From positions 1 to 35,039 of the forward strand of contig CAMTAF010000032.1 of the NCBI GenBank assembly GCA_947066955.1: a stretch of 35,039 nucleotides of DNA, written 5' to 3'. This DNA is from an uncultured Hungatella sp. (GTDB taxonomy: Bacteria > Bacillota > Clostridia > Lachnospirales > Lachnospiraceae). Each line of letters opens with the position of its first letter. The stretch's first letter is position 1. The notes under the pieces are model-generated. The model did no database searches and was not told the DNA's origin. It worked only from the letters and a program-made list of their open reading frames with translations. Made by a program: the position numbers and the translations under genes. Positions 23,465-31,430 of this stretch are shown here, one piece after another.

Positions 23465-25000
23465 TCAACCTTTTTTATCCAGATACTCCCCCGCATCCTT
23501 AAAGAAACTCCCCACAATCAACAGGATAATGATCCCCACAGGGAAAGCCGCGATGATGGACACGGACTGCAAGTTTGCCATGGAACTGTCGGAGAAGATC
23601 AGGGCGATGGGCAGCAGCATGAGAAGCACAGCCCAAAACAGCTTAACATTTTTGTGAGGCTCCATCCCGTCAGGCAGTTCCTTGTAGGAGTAAGTGGCCG
23701 CCACCATGGTCAGGGCGTCGAAGGAGGTGGCGTAGAAAGCGATCATGGTCACAGCCAGAAGCACAAGGCCTGCCTGGGCCATGGGAAGGGTTTTCATGAC
23801 GGTCATGATCACCTGATATAAGTCCCCGGTCTTCTCATACAGGGCCATGAGATCCAGCTTTCCCGTCATCTGCAGGTTCAGACTGTAGTTGCCCAGGATG
23901 ATAAAGGAGGTAAATGTCCCTGTAAGCCCATAAAAGTATCCCCCCAGGATGGTCTGGCGGATGGTGCGGCCCCTGCTGATGGAACCGATAAAAAACGGTG
24001 TAGCCACGCACCACACCATCCAGTAGGCCCAGTAAAAGATGGTCCAGTTCTGGGGAAATGAGGTAGCCCGCAGGGAGTCCGTCCAGGTGGACAGAACCAG
24101 GAAGTTCTGGGCAAGGTTCCCTATGGCTGTTATGCCGGTCTCAATGGTGTACCGGGCCTGTCCCCCTCCTATGAGCACATAGGCCAGCAGGGCGAAAAAC
24201 AGGTAAGAGCAGGAGGCCGCCAGCTTCGCTACGCCCTTCATGCCAAAATATACGGTGACCGTATAAGTAATGCAGATGATCACCAGGATCAGGATGGTCA
24301 GCAGGTGGTTCTGGGTCAGGCCCAGGACCTGGCTGATGGCGGCAGAGAGGAGGGGGGTAGCCAGGGAGAAGGTGGTGGCCGTGCCTGCCAGCAGGGCAAA
24401 GACAGCAATCAGGTCTATGAGTTTTCCCCAGAATCCGTCCACCCGGTTTCCCAGAAGAGGACGGCAGGCCTCTGAGTATTTCTGCTTGTTCCTCCTGCGC
24501 ACATGGAGCATAAAGCCGAAAGCCACAGCCAGGGTTACGTAAAAACTCCAGGGGATGGGGCCCCAGTGGAACAGAGGGTAGGTGGAAGCCCAGTCCTGCA
24601 TTTCGCCCATCTGGGTGATCCGGGGCTCCCCCGCGTACAGGATCCATTCACATAGAGAATAGAACAAAATATCCGCCGCCAGACCTGCGGTGAACATCAT
24701 GGAACCCCACTGGAAGGAGGAGTACCGGGGCTTTTCCCCTTCCCCAAGGCGGATGGAGCCGTATTTGGAAAATGCCATATACAGGGAGCACAGAAAGATC
24801 CCAAGCCCCATAAGAAGATAGCAGCTTCCCAGCTCATCTCCCAGAAAATACCGGATGGAGGCCACCACATTTCCAGAACCTTCCGGATTGACAAAAAATA
24901 CAGCGCACAGCGCCAGGATAGCGGCAAAGGGAATCACGGTGGTGATCCAGTCCAGTTGTCCGGCCAGTGGATTATGTGGGCTTTTCGATGTTTTTTTCAT
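23465..25000 (-). CDS. BCCT-family transporter (betaine/carnitine/choline type)
   Basis: The 511-residue membrane protein has about 12 hydrophobic segments and the BCCT signature WTIFYWAYWMVW in its central part, with family motifs GPIPW and SRGRTIRQ. BCCT carriers import or exchange quaternary ammonium compounds such as betaine, choline or carnitine, driven by Na+, H+ or substrate exchange. The length fits the family core, without the long C-terminal osmosensing tail of BetP. The ATG at 25000 follows TGGAGGAA. It stands alone on the minus strand, converging with the lipoprotein gene. Substrate cannot be read from sequence. Confidence 0.92.
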   Translation of the reverse strand: MKKTSKSPHNPLAGQLDWITTVIPFAAILALCAVFFVNPEGSGNVVASIRYFLGDELGSCYLLMGLGIFLCSLYMAFSKYGSIRLGEGEKPRYSSFQWGSMMFTAGLAADILFYSLCEWILYAGEPRITQMGEMQDWASTYPLFHWGPIPWSFYVTLAVAFGFMLHVRRRNKQKYSEACRPLLGNRVDGFWGKLIDLIAVFALLAGTATTFSLATPLLSAAISQVLGLTQNHLLTILILVIICITYTVTVYFGMKGVAKLAASCSYLFFALLAYVLIGGGQARYTIETGITAIGNLAQNFLVLSTWTDSLRATSFPQNWTIFYWAYWMVWCVATPFFIGSISRGRTIRQTILGGYFYGLTGTFTSFIILGNYSLNLQMTGKLDLMALYEKTGDLYQVIMTVMKTLPMAQAGLVLLAVTMIAFYATSFDALTMVAATYSYKELPDGMEPHKNVKLFWAVLLMLLPIALIFSDSSMANLQSVSIIAAFPVGIIILLIVGSFFKDAGEYLDKKG

Positions 25001-25144
25001 GATAATTCCTCCATGATGTTCAAAAAATAATAAATATTGAATGTAATGAACATAATACCACCGAAGCTAGGAAAAGGCAAGAGGAAAATATGAAGATTTT
25101 ATGACTTTTTATGAAAACCCCTACAAAAATAAAGGATTTTCCTA

Positions 25145-25150
25145 TATAAT
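25145..25150 (+). promoter_or_regulatory. -10 box of the small lipoprotein gene
   Basis: A perfect TATAAT lies about 60 bases before the lipoprotein start. The -35 region is poor. Confidence 0.45.
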
Positions 25151-25208
25151 ACTTGAGTTATCACCAAGTGAGAGAAACATTGAGAGAAGGAATATGAGGA
25201 GGAATATG

Positions 25209-25706
25209 ATGAAACGGTGGATTTTATTGCTTGTATGCATTTGCTTATTAAGCGGCTGTACAAAGAGCAACATTGTGCCCCAGAACAGCGATGAGCAGTA
25301 CGGGGACATGCCCGCCCCTGTGGGAGGGATTGTATGGGAACAGCTGTGGGAAGATTTTGACGAGGTTTACGCGGACACGGACGTGTATCCTTTTGTGGAG
25401 ACAGTCAACGCGGGAGTGTACCCGGAGGACGGGCAGATCAAGTTTTTCCTGCTTCTGAATACCACCATCTCCGGTGAGGAGGCCGCGGAGTTTGCCACCA
25501 CGGTGATCAAGGGCTTCAACGACCTGATCGCGGAGCAGAACAGCAATTACAGCATGTCGGGGGATGACTCCTACGGCGGATTCGTCAGCGAGTATGAGAT
25601 CTATGTCATGGTTGCGCCTGATGACACCAAGGACGATGAGGGAACCTGGATCCTGGAGGATACCATACCGGCAGGAGAGTACCGCCCGGTACAGGCTGAG
25701 GCGTAG
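25209..25706 (+). CDS. Small predicted lipoprotein, function unknown
   Basis: The 165-residue product has a short signal peptide (MKRWILLLVCICLLSGC) with lipobox LSGC, so C17 would be lipid-modified and the protein held on the outer face of the membrane. The mature part is acidic, with a conserved-looking core (ISGEEAAEFATTVIKGFNDL and YGGFVSEYEIYVMVAP) that I do not recognise. The second of two adjacent ATGs (25209) is chosen because AGGAGG (25197-25202) lies six bases before it. It is a single-gene unit ending at a strong terminator. Confidence 0.8.
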   Translation: MKRWILLLVCICLLSGCTKSNIVPQNSDEQYGDMPAPVGGIVWEQLWEDFDEVYADTDVYPFVETVNAGVYPEDGQIKFFLLLNTTISGEEAAEFATTVIKGFNDLIAEQNSNYSMSGDDSYGGFVSEYEIYVMVAPDDTKDDEGTWILEDTIPAGEYRPVQAEA

Positions 25707-25744
25707 GCAGGGCGGCCCGGCGGCGGAACCACACAAAAGAGCAG

Positions 25745-25792
25745 GGCCTGGCTGCCGCGGTTAACAGACCGCGGCAGCCAGGCCTTCTTTTT
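25745..25792 (+). terminator. Strong intrinsic terminator after the small lipoprotein
   Basis: A perfect 16-bp stem (25745-25760 / 25769-25784) with an 8-base loop runs into ttcttttt. It is immediately followed by the structured element. Confidence 0.92.
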
Positions 25793-25794
25793 AT

Positions 25795-25884
25795 GCGCAG
25801 GCCCGTGCAGTGGAAGTTTGCCGCTAAAGCGGCGCACGGGCCGCGCGGCGAGTAGGGGAAAGACCTCCCCTACTCGATTGCACA
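25795..25884. repeat. Structured three-helix element, copy 2, plus second hairpin
   Basis: P1 gcgc (25795-25798 / 25843-25846), P2 ggcccgtgc / gcacgggcc (25800-25808 / 25834-25842), an 11-base 5' bulge ending ggaagttt (25809-25819), and P3 gccgc / gcggc (25820-25824 / 25829-25833) with a TAAA loop. A second hairpin, gtagggg / cccctac, follows within 25853-25876. The first part matches 23358-23410 in structure; the 3' part matches the inverted fragment at 11297-11346. Confidence 0.7.
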
Positions 25885-25899
25885 GGACCCCTCTTGTTC

Positions 25900-26877
25900 T
25901 CAGTCCACCTCCAGGCCGCTGTGGTAGGAATAATTGCCCAGCTCGTGGATAAGGGGAGCAAAACTTTCTTCTGTCACAGGCATCCCCTGGGTGATGGCTT
26001 TGTTTGTCAGGTAGTAGACTGTGCGGCATTTGGCCAGGCATTGGCGGAACAATTCAGGAAATGACTGGGTGGAGGCGAGCTTCTTGTCCCAGGGGTTGCA
26101 CCAGATCTCGTGGTCCAGATTCAGGCTCCACCTGGGATTCGCCACCTGATCTGTGACCAGCTTTCGGGAGGCCACAGGGCTTGAGAGGAACAGGTTTTCA
26201 AAAAACTGGATGCTGTCCCGTTTTTTCCCAGAAGGGTCCGCCAGGGTGCGGCAGCCGAACCGGATCGCCAGCACAGAGCGGTGAACCATCCTGGGGGACA
26301 CCTGGAAATTGTTTTTGTAGGAGATGGGATAGTAAGCCTGGTTGATGCAGTCGGAGAGAAGCCTGGAGAGGAACTGGATCTCCTGGCCGTTTAAGCAGAT
26401 GGTGGCTGCCTGATTGAATTCCGAAGGCTTCTTCTTCTTGTATTTTCTCAAGAGCAGGGCATCAATGTCATTTTCCACCTCCGCGTGAAGGCCGTGGTGC
26501 TGGGCGCTTGGGTTGTCGATGTTGTACTGGATGCGGCCATAGACATAGGGGTGGCAGATATAGTCCCCGATATAGTGGCATACATATCCGCAGAAATAGG
26601 CCATAGCCTGTTCTCTTTGCTGCTTGGATGGAATCTGGGTCAGTTCTTTTAAGTACACCTGGAAAAACAGGCTCACATGGTGCTCATGCATGTAGGAGCC
26701 TACATTGCGGTAATCTCTGTGGCGGAGAATAGGGATATTGTAAAAAAACATGTCAGGCCCCTGGAGGCCCAGCTGGTAGAGCCAGCGGTATTTTGAGATG
26801 ATGTGTTTCAGCGGATTGGAAGGAAGATCATTGTAGGCCTTCATTCCCAGAATGTAGTGGGTGGTAAAGCCAGGCAT
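25900..26877 (-). CDS. Zinc-dependent phospholipase C family protein
   Basis: The 325-residue protein fits the zinc-dependent phospholipase C/S1-P1-like fold: start MPGFTTHYILG, GLQGPDMFFY (about 38-47), a histidine-rich MHEHHVSLFF, and FCGYVCHYIGDYICHPYVY, which supplies His/Asp metal ligands. There is no signal peptide, unlike secreted clostridial toxins of this fold, so it is probably cytoplasmic. This type is common in Lachnospiraceae and its substrate is not established. The ATG at 26877 follows AGGAGG. It is divergent from the AGCS symporter gene across a repeat element. Confidence 0.82.
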   Translation of the reverse strand: MPGFTTHYILGMKAYNDLPSNPLKHIISKYRWLYQLGLQGPDMFFYNIPILRHRDYRNVGSYMHEHHVSLFFQVYLKELTQIPSKQQREQAMAYFCGYVCHYIGDYICHPYVYGRIQYNIDNPSAQHHGLHAEVENDIDALLLRKYKKKKPSEFNQAATICLNGQEIQFLSRLLSDCINQAYYPISYKNNFQVSPRMVHRSVLAIRFGCRTLADPSGKKRDSIQFFENLFLSSPVASRKLVTDQVANPRWSLNLDHEIWCNPWDKKLASTQSFPELFRQCLAKCRTVYYLTNKAITQGMPVTEESFAPLIHELGNYSYHSGLEVD

Positions 26878-26912
26878 ATGGCACCTCCTGAAAGAATACG
26901 TATTTTTCTTAA

Positions 26913-26972
26913 GTATATTATGTCACCACCCGCCAGGGTGCTGACCTGCGTGCGCATCAGCGCACTTCCTAT
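26913..26972 (+). repeat. 60-bp dispersed repeat, copy 1
   Basis: This segment matches the reverse complement of 31276-31335 with only about three differences. It can form CACCC / GGGTG around a four-base loop and a second hairpin GCTGA / TCAGC. It sits between divergent genes, and the TATTAT just before the core could serve as a -10 box for the symporter gene. Confidence 0.8.
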
Positions 26973-27051
26973 TATACCATGTTTTTTTGTTTTTTGGAAT
27001 AGTTTAGACTCACCGGGAATACAAGGTAAAAAAAGACATCCAGAGGTTCAG

Positions 27052-28506
27052 ATGATTCATTGGATCCACAGTCTTGTATGGGGGCCGGCGCTGTTAGGGC
27101 TTCTTTTATTTGCCGGCCTGTTCTTCACCTTCCGGTCCCGGGCCTTCCAGTTCAGGGGAATCGGCCTGTGGTGGAAGAGCACGGCGGGAAGTTTATTTTC
27201 CGGGACAAATGACAGGGACCGGAAGGAAACCGGGGCTGTGACGGATTCCCGGGGCTCCATAAAAGAGAATTCCGTGAACAAATTCCAATCTGCCTGCACG
27301 GCGCTGGCTGCCACCATCGGCACAGGCAATATTGTGGGGGTGGCCTCGGCCCTGACTGCGGGGGGACCCGGGGCAATTTTCTGGATGTGGGTGTCCGCGG
27401 CCCTGGGGATGATGACCGCCTACGGGGAGACCAGCCTGGGGATCCTGTACCGCTACCGGGATCCGTCAGGGAGATGGATCTGCGGTCCCATGGTCTATCT
27501 GGAGAGAGGGCTGAAAAGCCCGGCGCTGAGCCTGGCCTACGGGACCCTGTGCCTGCTGGCTTCTCTGGGGATGGGCAGCATGGTACAGTCCAACTCCGCC
27601 GCCCAGACCATCCATTATCTCACAGGCCTTCCCCCGGTCCTCTGCGCTGCCGTCATAACCGGGCCTGTGGTCTTTGTGGCCTGGGGCGGTACCCGGCGGG
27701 TAACCGGTGTGGCCCAGAGCCTGGTTCCTCTCTCCGCGGGGATCTACCTTCTGTTTTCCGTCGCAGTGCTGGTAAAATGCCGGAGCGAAGTGCCGGCAGC
27801 CTTCCGTGAGATCTTTCAGTGCGCCCTGCTCCCCCAGTCGGCCCTGGGGGGAATCGGCGGGTACGGGATAAGCAGAAGCTTCCGGTACGGCATTGCCAGA
27901 GGCGTGTTCTCCAACGAGGCGGGACTTGGAAGCCTTGCGGGCCTTCACGGGGCTACGGAAGACACCACCCCTGAGGAGCAGGGCATGTGGGCCATGTTTG
28001 AGGTGTTCCTGGACACCATGGTGATCTGCACCATGACGGCCCTGGTGATCCTCTGCGTCACAGGGGGAAGCCGGGGGCTGGCAGAGAGCCCCTACGACGG
28101 AGCCGTGCTGACAGCCTGGTGTTTTGAGGCAGCTTTAGGGGAAGCGGGGCAGTACCTGGTATCGGTCTCCATGGTGGTCTTCGCCTTTGCCACCATGATT
28201 GCCTGGTATTATCTGGGAAAGCAGACCCTGGGATGCCTTTTAGAGTGGATAAAGAGAAAGACCGGAATCTCCGGGAAGGCCTGCGCCAGGGCAGAGGATA
28301 TCTACCTGATTCTCTTCGGGTATGCGGTGTTCCTGGGATGTGTCAGCAGCCTAAGGGCAGTGTGGGAGCTGTCCGACATCTGGAACGGGCTTATGGCATT
28401 TCCCAATATCCTCGCCCTCCTTATCCTGTACAGGAGAATTTCTTATCCGGACAGGAAAAGGCCGGGACATCAGGCCTGCCCTCTCCGTGGAAGGTCGCCT
28501 CGGTGA
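27052..28506 (+). CDS. AGCS-family sodium:alanine/glycine symporter
   Basis: The 484-residue membrane protein carries the AGCS signature ALAATIGTGNIVGVASAL (about 84-101) and GVFSNEAGLGS, with about 11 hydrophobic segments. These carriers take up alanine or glycine with sodium. The ATG at 27052 is chosen (cagagg upstream): it starts at the usual N-terminus, while upstream extension in the same frame to 26803 would run through the repeat element and antisense to the phospholipase-like gene. The last 20 residues are basic and Pro-rich, as if the end had been altered. The sodium/calcium exchanger follows after about 300 bp of repeats. Confidence 0.9.
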   Translation: MIHWIHSLVWGPALLGLLLFAGLFFTFRSRAFQFRGIGLWWKSTAGSLFSGTNDRDRKETGAVTDSRGSIKENSVNKFQSACTALAATIGTGNIVGVASALTAGGPGAIFWMWVSAALGMMTAYGETSLGILYRYRDPSGRWICGPMVYLERGLKSPALSLAYGTLCLLASLGMGSMVQSNSAAQTIHYLTGLPPVLCAAVITGPVVFVAWGGTRRVTGVAQSLVPLSAGIYLLFSVAVLVKCRSEVPAAFREIFQCALLPQSALGGIGGYGISRSFRYGIARGVFSNEAGLGSLAGLHGATEDTTPEEQGMWAMFEVFLDTMVICTMTALVILCVTGGSRGLAESPYDGAVLTAWCFEAALGEAGQYLVSVSMVVFAFATMIAWYYLGKQTLGCLLEWIKRKTGISGKACARAEDIYLILFGYAVFLGCVSSLRAVWELSDIWNGLMAFPNILALLILYRRISYPDRKRPGHQACPLRGRSPR

Positions 28507-28559
28507 TTGGTTTTCCAGTCCTTGACAAAAGGGACATCCATGCAATATACTGCTATCAG

Positions 28560-28614
28560 CGACCAGGCATCCTGGCAGGCGCCGTTTTGGGGCGCGTGCC
28601 GATACCAAAAGCAG
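28560..28614 (+). repeat. Diverged partial first unit of the 89-bp repeat
   Basis: The stretch ctggcaggcgcc ... ggcgcgtgccg ... aaaagcaggaggaa resembles the second half of the 89-bp units that follow, with several substitutions. Confidence 0.55.
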
Positions 28615-28792
28615 GAGGAAGGCAAACGCGCAGCGTTTTCAGCATGCCTTCCGACGTACTGGCAGGCGGCGCAACGCGACGCGTGCCGTTACCTTAAAAG
28701 CAAGAGGAAGGCAAACGCGCAGCGTTTTCAGCATGCCTTCCGACGTACTGGCAGGTGGCGCAACGCGACGCGTGCCGTTACCTTAAAGGTAG
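28615..28792 (+). repeat. Tandem 89-bp leader repeat (two near-identical units)
   Basis: Units 28615-28703 and 28704-28792 are identical except for about four bases. Each begins with gaggaa and contains a hairpin ggaaggc ... gccttcc with an inner aaacgc / gcgttt stem, then a GC-rich cgcgacgcg segment. The next unit boundary (28793) is exactly the AGGAGGAA ribosome site of the exchanger gene, so the repeat duplicates the leader together with its ribosome-site-like end. The frame stays open upstream to 28507, but this is considered leader, not protein. Confidence 0.9.
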
Positions 28793-28803
28793 GAGGAAAA
28801 GAA

Positions 28804-29745
28804 ATGGAATATATATGGCTGATAGCAGGCTTTGCGTTGCTGATCAAGGGCGCGGATTTTTTTGTGGAGGGCAGCTCCTCTGTGGCCAGGCTGCTGAGGA
28901 TTCCCACCATCATCATAGGGCTGACCATCGTGGCCTTCGGAACCAGCGCGCCGGAGCTGGCTGTGAGTTTATCTGCCTCCCTGGCAGACAGCAACGACAT
29001 TGCCGTGGGAAATGTGATCGGTTCCAACATTTTTAACCTTTTGGTGGTGATCGGGGCCTGCAGCGTGGTGGCTCCTGTGGCGGTGGATAAGAAGGTCCTC
29101 TACGGCGATTACCTTTTCGGCATCATCACCACGGTTGTCATGCTCGCCCTGTTCATCGGGGACAGGGCCTTAAGCCGTGTGGATGGCTGCGTTCTTTTGG
29201 CTGTCTTCGGATATTTCCTGTTCCAGATGATACGGAATACCCTTGCGAGCAGAGCCGCCGGGGGCTCCGCCTCCCTGGAGGAGCAGGCCTTAAAGCCTCA
29301 GAGCCCCTTAAAGAGCGTGATCTTTATCGCGGGGGGCCTGGGGGCCATTGTCTGGGGTGGGGATCTGGTAGTGGACAATGCGAGCCTCATCGCCGCCTCC
29401 TTCGGTTTAAGCCAGACCCTCATCGGCCTTACGGTGGTGGCCTTCGGCACTTCCCTGCCGGAGCTGGTGACATCTGTGGTGGCGTCGAAAAAGGGAGAGA
29501 ACAGCCTGGCCCTGGGCAATGTGATCGGCTCAAACCTCTTCAATATCCTCATGGTGCTGGCCCTCTCCTGCACCGTAAGTCCCATGAAAGTGGACGTGCT
29601 GTCCATCTTTGACGCCCTGTTTCTCATTGTCTCCAGCTGCCTGGTCTGGTATCTGGCAAAGACCAAAGGGAGCATCAGCCGGGGAGAGGGGCTTTTGATG
29701 CTCCTGCTGTATGGGCTTTACACGGTGTATATCATTGTCCGGTAG
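28804..29745 (+). CDS. CaCA-family sodium/calcium exchanger (YrbG-like)
   Basis: The 313-residue protein has about 10 hydrophobic segments and the two inverted alpha repeats of cation/calcium antiporters: GTSAPELAVS with GNVIGSNIFN (about 46-80) and GTSLPELVTS with GNVIGSNLFN (about 216-250). It would move calcium out of the cell in exchange for sodium or protons. The ATG at 28804 is chosen because AGGAGG is directly upstream and the protein then begins at the family N-terminus MEYIWLIAGF; the frame extends back to 28507 only through the tandem repeat. Followed by a terminator. Confidence 0.93.
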   Translation: MEYIWLIAGFALLIKGADFFVEGSSSVARLLRIPTIIIGLTIVAFGTSAPELAVSLSASLADSNDIAVGNVIGSNIFNLLVVIGACSVVAPVAVDKKVLYGDYLFGIITTVVMLALFIGDRALSRVDGCVLLAVFGYFLFQMIRNTLASRAAGGSASLEEQALKPQSPLKSVIFIAGGLGAIVWGGDLVVDNASLIAASFGLSQTLIGLTVVAFGTSLPELVTSVVASKKGENSLALGNVIGSNLFNILMVLALSCTVSPMKVDVLSIFDALFLIVSSCLVWYLAKTKGSISRGEGLLMLLLYGLYTVYIIVR

Positions 29746-29777
29746 AATTGCCACAAAAATTCCGCCTCCGGGCACAC

Positions 29778-29820
29778 AAAAAGCCGATGCTGGCTATGGG
29801 GAGCAGCATCGGCCTTTTGT
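29778..29820 (+). terminator. Intrinsic terminator after the exchanger
   Basis: Stem aaaagccgatgctg (from about 29779) pairs with cagcatcggcctttt (29804-29818), giving a 12-bp core with an A tract before and a T tract after, so it could act on both strands. Confidence 0.85.
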
Positions 29821-30027
29821 GTTATAAAGGGATAAAAGGGAGGAGAGCTGATAAATTATATTACCAGCTCGAGTATTATGAAAAAAATCTTATAAGCACT
29901 TTGGCACTTTGTACTTTGCATCAACTTGTTTTCTGTTGATGGTTATAGTATACGCAGGAATCATGAAGAAATCATGATAAAACTGTAAAAGGTTTTTGAA
30001 TGATTTTTGAATAAAATGTGAACGGAT
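29821..30027. other. Gene-free AT-rich stretch
   Basis: No gene is supported. It holds three direct repeats of actttg (about 29899-29918) and a 7-bp dyad catcaac / gttgatg (29919-29925 / 29935-29941). Either could belong to the 3' end of the minus-strand operon. Confidence 0.4.
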
Positions 30028-31239
30028 CTACTTGGAAGGCTCAGCGTCCCTGCACTCCAGCACATGGGTGTAGAAGGAGTCCATCTCCTCCTTGGTGTCA
30101 AACACAGCCACGTACATCTGGTTGCCCATAGCCCCTGACAGGGCGTCGGGGATCCTCTCCACCATCTTCATGTTGGCGCCGTATTTCTCCATGATGTCCT
30201 CATGGCTCATGACAAAGTTCTTTCCATCCCTGAGGCCCGCGAAAGCGCAGAAAGCATGCTTGCCCACAGGCACGGTGGAGCGGCCGAAGGCGATCATGTC
30301 CGCCCAGATCTTGTACACATTGGTGCTGTTGGCGAAATTCATCATGTCAGGGGAGAATCCTCCGCAGGGCCGCATATTTACCTCCAGGGCAATGATCTGG
30401 CCCTTTTTCCCCAGCCCCTTGTGGTCCTTGAGAAGGCGGAAAAACTCAAAGTGGACAAAGCGGCTCTTTACGCCGAAGCTCTTGACCGTGGCCCGTCCGG
30501 CCGCCCTGGTGTCGTCGGCCAGATCCTTCACAATGTAGTAGATGGAATTGTCCATATTGTTTACAATGTCCATGATGGAGTTGGGAGTCACGTTGCCGGT
30601 CTCAAAGACAGGTTCCCCGTTGGCGTCGATGATGGCGTCATAGGAGTTGACCTCGGCATCCACAAACTCCTCCATGATGTAAGAGACAGCAGGGTCCTTC
30701 TGGGCTAAGAAGGTCTGCAGCTCCTTCTTGTTGGAGATCTTGTAGGTGTGGGAAGCTCCCACCCCATTGTCCGGCTTGGTGATGACAGGATAGCGCACCT
30801 GCTTGATAAATGCCAGACAGCCCTCCAGGTCATCCACCATGTGGTGGCGGGCAACCGGGATCCCCGCTTTTATGTAGTATTCCTTCATGCGGGATTTGAA
30901 CTTGATGCGGGGCATGTCCTCTGTCTGGAAGCCGCTGGTGATGTGGAAATCCGTCCTCAGCTTGGCATCCTTCTCCAGCCAGTATTCGTTGTTGGACTCC
31001 AGCCAGTCGATGCGGCCATGCTTGAAGATGAGGAAAGCCACGGCCCGGTACACTTCATCCTCATTTTCCAGGCTGCTGACCTTGTAGTACTCGTTTAAAC
31101 TGTCCTTCAGCTCACTGGTCAGCTGGTCATAGGGCTGGTCGCCGATACCCAGCACATTCATGCCGTTGTTCTTTAACTCGCGGCAGAACTGCCAATAGTT
31201 GGTGGGAAAATTGGGTGAGATAAAAACAACATTTTTCAT
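30028..31239 (-). CDS. ATP-grasp family ligase, substrate unknown
   Basis: The 403-residue protein has an N-terminal pre-ATP-grasp domain (about 1-110, starting MKNVVFISPNFP). The ATP-grasp region follows: ITKPDNGVGA (about 153-162), EEFVDAEVNSYDAI (190-203) and ALEVNMRPCGGF (about 285-296), the Mg-ATP-binding end. ATP-grasp enzymes join a carboxylate to an amine or thiol through an acyl phosphate. The substrates here cannot be named. Upstream on the same strand are two esterase-like hydrolases, separated by 190 bp containing the 60-bp repeat. The ATG at 31239 follows GGAAGG. The group suggests a small-molecule tailoring or peptide-conjugate pathway, but that is inference. Confidence 0.85.
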   Translation of the reverse strand: MKNVVFISPNFPTNYWQFCRELKNNGMNVLGIGDQPYDQLTSELKDSLNEYYKVSSLENEDEVYRAVAFLIFKHGRIDWLESNNEYWLEKDAKLRTDFHITSGFQTEDMPRIKFKSRMKEYYIKAGIPVARHHMVDDLEGCLAFIKQVRYPVITKPDNGVGASHTYKISNKKELQTFLAQKDPAVSYIMEEFVDAEVNSYDAIIDANGEPVFETGNVTPNSIMDIVNNMDNSIYYIVKDLADDTRAAGRATVKSFGVKSRFVHFEFFRLLKDHKGLGKKGQIIALEVNMRPCGGFSPDMMNFANSTNVYKIWADMIAFGRSTVPVGKHAFCAFAGLRDGKNFVMSHEDIMEKYGANMKMVERIPDALSGAMGNQMYVAVFDTKEEMDSFYTHVLECRDAEPSK

Positions 31240-31275
31240 AACTCTTTTCCTTCCTTTGTGATGTATTTACTGTTC

Positions 31276-31335
31276 ATAGGAAATGCGCTGATGCGCACGC
31301 AGGTCAGCACCCTTGCGGGTGGTGACATTATATAC
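31276..31335 (-). repeat. 60-bp dispersed repeat, copy 2 (inverted relative to copy 1)
   Basis: Read on the minus strand it matches 26913-26972 with about three differences. One of these lies in the four-base loop of the first hairpin (GCAA versus GCCA), so pairing is kept. It lies about 35 bases before the ATP-grasp start, in the same orientation to that gene as copy 1 has to the symporter gene; TATAAT sits at its upstream edge. Confidence 0.8.
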
Positions 31336-31430
31336 CGGAGATCCGGCAGCGGCTGTTTTTTCAGAACGTCGGTTCATCCGGCGTTCTGAGCCGGAAGACG
31401 ATCTTGGGCCCCCAGAGACGGAAAAACCGC

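Noticed and set aside
26803..27051. N-terminal extension of the AGCS symporter
   Set aside because: It lies antisense to the phospholipase-like gene and through a dispersed repeat; the family N-terminus begins at 27052.
28615..28792. CRISPR array
   Set aside because: The units are contiguous 89-bp tandem repeats without unique spacers and no cas genes are near.
28507..28803. N-terminal extension of the calcium exchanger through the tandem repeat
   Set aside because: The 99 extra residues come from the 89-bp repeat, have no family similarity and precede a perfect ribosome site and family-typical start at 28804.
31340..31410. Intrinsic terminator between the esterase and ATP-grasp genes
   Set aside because: The tcagaacg / cgttctga hairpin there has no T tract on the minus strand in the direction of transcription, so termination is not supported.
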